Source: an uncultured Eubacterium sp.
Lineage (GTDB): Bacteria > Bacillota > Clostridia > Lachnospirales > CAG-274
Assembly: GCA_900543365.1 (NCBI GenBank)
Contig: UQRG01000004.1
Coordinates: 1-36,834, forward strand
DNA: 36,834 nucleotides
Reading direction: 5' to 3'
In this document: in pieces, positions 36,401 through 36,834 of the stretch
How the letters are laid out: every line of letters begins with the position of its first letter
Position numbering within the stretch: position 1 is the first letter of the stretch
The notes under the pieces: generated by a model
The model's input: only the letters and a program-made list of their open reading frames with translations
Told to the model about the DNA's origin: nothing
The model's database searches: none
Position numbers and translations under genes: made by a program

Positions 36401-36648
36401 GCTAACCATGGAGCTGTTGCTTCCCAGTGAATACCTAATTCAGTAGGATTAGTTGTACTACTTCCATCTCCCTCAGCAGCACCACCTGACGCAAGAGCAT
36501 CAGTTACCGTACCATCATCAAGGGATTCAGACGCTCCAGACTCGATAGTTTCTGTTTCTGCTGAAGCAGCTTCATCAGCAAAAGCAACATTAACTGATCC
36601 AAAAATCATTGATGTTGCTAATACTAACGATAAAAGTCGTCTTTTCAT
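30496..36648 (-). CDS. Secreted modular pectate lyase, polysaccharide lyase family 9
   Basis: A 2050-residue exopolymer enzyme that cleaves polygalacturonate by beta-elimination with calcium. Order: signal peptide (1-25); lectin-like modules at about 72-312 and 335-535; Ig-like (BIG3-type) repeats at about 539-620, 622-720, 724-806 and 811-930; a third, larger lectin-like module (934-1297); PL9 right-handed beta-helix (about 1413-1730); Thr-rich linker with GAGGGG (1860-1912); copper-amine-oxidase-N-type domain (1917-2050) with two MVPLR/MFVPFR half-motifs. In the PL9 core Asp1586, Asp1610, Asp1611 and Asp1614 have the spacing I recall for the calcium site of Pel9A, and Lys1660 in GNGFKLGG is the likely catalytic base. 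There is no dockerin or SLH. AAGGAGG precedes the ATG by about 10 nt. Confidence 0.9.
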   Translation of the reverse strand: MKRRLLSLVLATSMIFGSVNVAFADEAASAETETIESGASESLDDGTVTDALASGGAAEGDGSSTTNPTELGIHWEATAPWLATVYGDAGGQSKIDNYGDPNFAEFKQYNGVTEFPYLFEEVADDIHLRMGNPKASDNDGKVESVGKIANGSEGRVAYYQQLTSEDDFTISATAHINGIDGTNNQVSFGAFVTDNIDPLVNNNGKPADSVNAGVRNIKNGASDIKKMSYGWTRANGTITDYTPETDENLSVPQAGDDIKVKLTKSGTTYTLTYGSQKTTVDGSNLSMSDDIFVGLYVSICADVTYSNVRLSVVGQPVEIAPYEFDGNGLNCLADKITNAKYSISKDNKDISLTLTNNTGKLSSSEDSYTFVATPAPSGEDFKLTTTLNSININPTSTFNQAAAGFMLFNDKYVKPGKIPDDEKPELRRGNTGKSVFVGLQPSDKSGTISQFVLRVNDGEKVTTTPLMNEKSFAGTATTEPINLTISKSGDILKVKVEGYDAVTVDVTGLFEDNQYIGYAVARAGELNVTNNDLYVGTKKVTSLSIESMPTKTTYYTTEKFDSTGLKLNATYADGSSEVIDNADDYSLTGFDEGTSFTTAGKKVVYASIGKAKVEIPITVNAMKVTKIKVDYAPIYDTFYAGAKFNTIGLQVTASFEDGTTKQLNSDQYKLYLGDTVINENTTFTSDMAGDDLAVTVKYTDATSESIDPNNATDAFYIAIKPGKLTALKIYTRDYKTSYYVGDELDTKGLAVHGLYTDENGKIEYQYINASEYEVVGFDSSKVTEKQTLTVRLKDDNSIYDTYDIKVSNPEPIKVAVLGYPRLTYAVGEAFDASGLSYTILKTNNTNEELCADTFYYKDSQGYYKKANENGKVVGERVAVDEAEALAAGFYIDLTEFKNDAVGTSKVTFVTNSKYGIAAANPEVMEVSIVEPTDYLWKATLFGASCMGAAGQTDGESSFVTVNHKDNTSYTTDKDNYSNNHDLMENGELTNVKDVQVTSWTGSGKISGDQDGIAYYYTKVNANNNFVLSADITVNRYIRDVNNLTPDLKKTYDSYIAQGDSPSLALDKLRSGQEAFGIMARDIVPFAGGVYNGEYMGGATNHMTPLPENAMTKETTVTKADGSTTTFETAVDLLDAYLNKRKVTDADGNTYEVSYANTEAQVTSNIVIAGGCSDSTFPTDPNLSSYYKKSTMNRINIMTRRGVVSTNGGGERVGIYSTTEKLPEAGDKYNVTLTKLNTGYKITTYDYQTGKTVSKYSFETVDDTENVLEQQDANNIYVGFFAARFADMTVENIKLHETNADTDPIITADVDEAVAPKVTVSSPYYTTSTNYSLRLKSNSKKGMTGGITNISLNGKNVYKDVIVANKATTFDVELKPDYVNQFSVVYYPNTADNFTSYDPVITRFTVTHKTMEDTKKIYIGPNGTVNGDGSRDNPVNLETALGLVDFGGEIIMLDGTYHITDTDLGKIEIPETYSGYENGNFKTLRAEEGADPVIDLEGLYTGFEVDADYWLFKGFEVINSEGNEKAFSLGGKHVVVEDCTFHDNGTTGFQISRINSKDATIVDWPAYNVIKSCESYNNCDPSKNNADGFGSKLTVGYGNVFEDCISHHNLDDGWDCYTKINSGAIGAVVLENCVTYRQGYKLNTDGTETDFAGNSGGNGFKLGGEGIYVKHMLKDCISFNNKGNGVDSNNNPALKMRNVVAYKNQANNFSLYSNTANSLTDASGNGKDADGRVYKFDYDLKGAVSVGRPDLIGSWNNETQYGNISTTPIESESNYLNKDENNIKSVNSEGTVLDEKTFFKSTNADDGYDKATKRYNRAEDGSFIHGDFLARTEAYQHDAADIVTLPDVYGGEGGIGLNNGTTETTTETTTKATVHNSSGAGGGGSVKNYTTTTTTTETTTVSEDTTETTTAAPVLGSAISVKVGDKNITIDDKEFAMDVAPYIQSTSNSTMVPLRFVAIAIAGGSVDSADSSDIITWDAVAKTATINAGGKTVVFTAGARTYTLDGNTLNISNQAVAEIVDGRMFVPFRTIGEALGAKVSWDANTKTAKYN

Positions 36649-36674
36649 TAGAAAATTCCTCCTTATATATTTTT

Positions 36675-36714
36675 TGTTAGACTTAACAAGTTTACAACTT
36701 CTCCAAGTCTAACA
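36675..36714 (-). promoter_or_regulatory. Leader hairpin of the pectate lyase gene
   Basis: Perfect 10-bp arms (36675-36684 and 36705-36714) enclose a smaller AAGTT/AACTT hairpin, 27 nt before the ATG. No T run follows, so it is more likely an mRNA stabiliser or regulatory structure than a terminator. A possible extended -10 (TGTGATAAT on the minus strand) lies further upstream near 36760, with no clear -35. Confidence 0.5.
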
Positions 36715-36834
36715 TTTTATGCTACAAACACAATCTACGATATTTATTCCTAAAATTATCACACCCTTATTGCACCTATAAGAATAGACATATCTTAAGC
36801 ATAAAATCTTTGATAACGCATTTATAGTTATATT

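Noticed and set aside
21830..36648. Recent horizontal transfer of the pectin island
   Set aside because: No transposase, integrase, tRNA or flanking direct repeat was seen, and base composition looks like the rest of the window.

Overview
This is an AT-rich stretch (roughly two-thirds A+T by eye) of a Gram-positive chromosome. AAGGAGG-type ribosome binding sites, several TTG/GTG starts, RNase J, a PASTA kinase, IreB-RuvX-YrzB and S-layer homology (SLH) domains all point to Bacillota, class Clostridia. The pectin-degrading surface proteins suggest an anaerobe living on plant polysaccharide, perhaps in a gut. A relative of Monoglobus or a Lachnospiraceae member is my guess only; no sequence here fixes the genus.

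Layout. (1) 1-3909: the 5' part of a low-specificity threonine aldolase (minus), a secreted YHYH/Ig-like protein (plus), a Na+/Ca2+ exchanger-like carrier (minus) with a long structured leader, and a six-helix-type membrane protein (plus). (2) 3951-7341: the housekeeping set ireB-ruvX-yrzB and then RNase J, separated by a 338-nt non-coding gap full of hairpins. (3) 7435-11023: a three-gene MacA/MacB-type ABC exporter (minus). (4) 11395-19169: the conserved Clostridia cluster rsmB-rlmN-stp-prkC-rsgA-rpe-thiN (minus), ending in an overlooked 47-residue membrane protein and a terminator. (5) 19295-20395: plsC and a small SHOCT-like protein (plus). (6) 20501-36648: a surface pectin-degradation island, all on the minus strand.

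The island is the remarkable part. It encodes a 2050-residue secreted PL9 pectate lyase; a 1510-residue secreted enzyme that joins a CE8 pectin methylesterase, a type I dockerin and a CE12-type rhamnogalacturonan acetylesterase; and a 909-residue protein with two cohesin-like domains followed by three SLH domains. Read together, the last two look like a minimal cell-surface cellulosome devoted to pectin: the dockerin enzyme could plug into an SLH-anchored scaffoldin encoded next door. Methylesterase and acetylesterase activities would strip the substituents that block the lyase. A roughly 210-360 residue module recurs four times across the two enzymes, and a copper-amine-oxidase-N-like domain takes the C-terminal place in the lyase that SLH takes in the scaffoldin. 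The cohesin-dockerin pairing is inferred from sequence pattern and neighbourhood, not demonstrated. Each large gene has its own promoter and/or terminator, so they appear to be separate transcription units.
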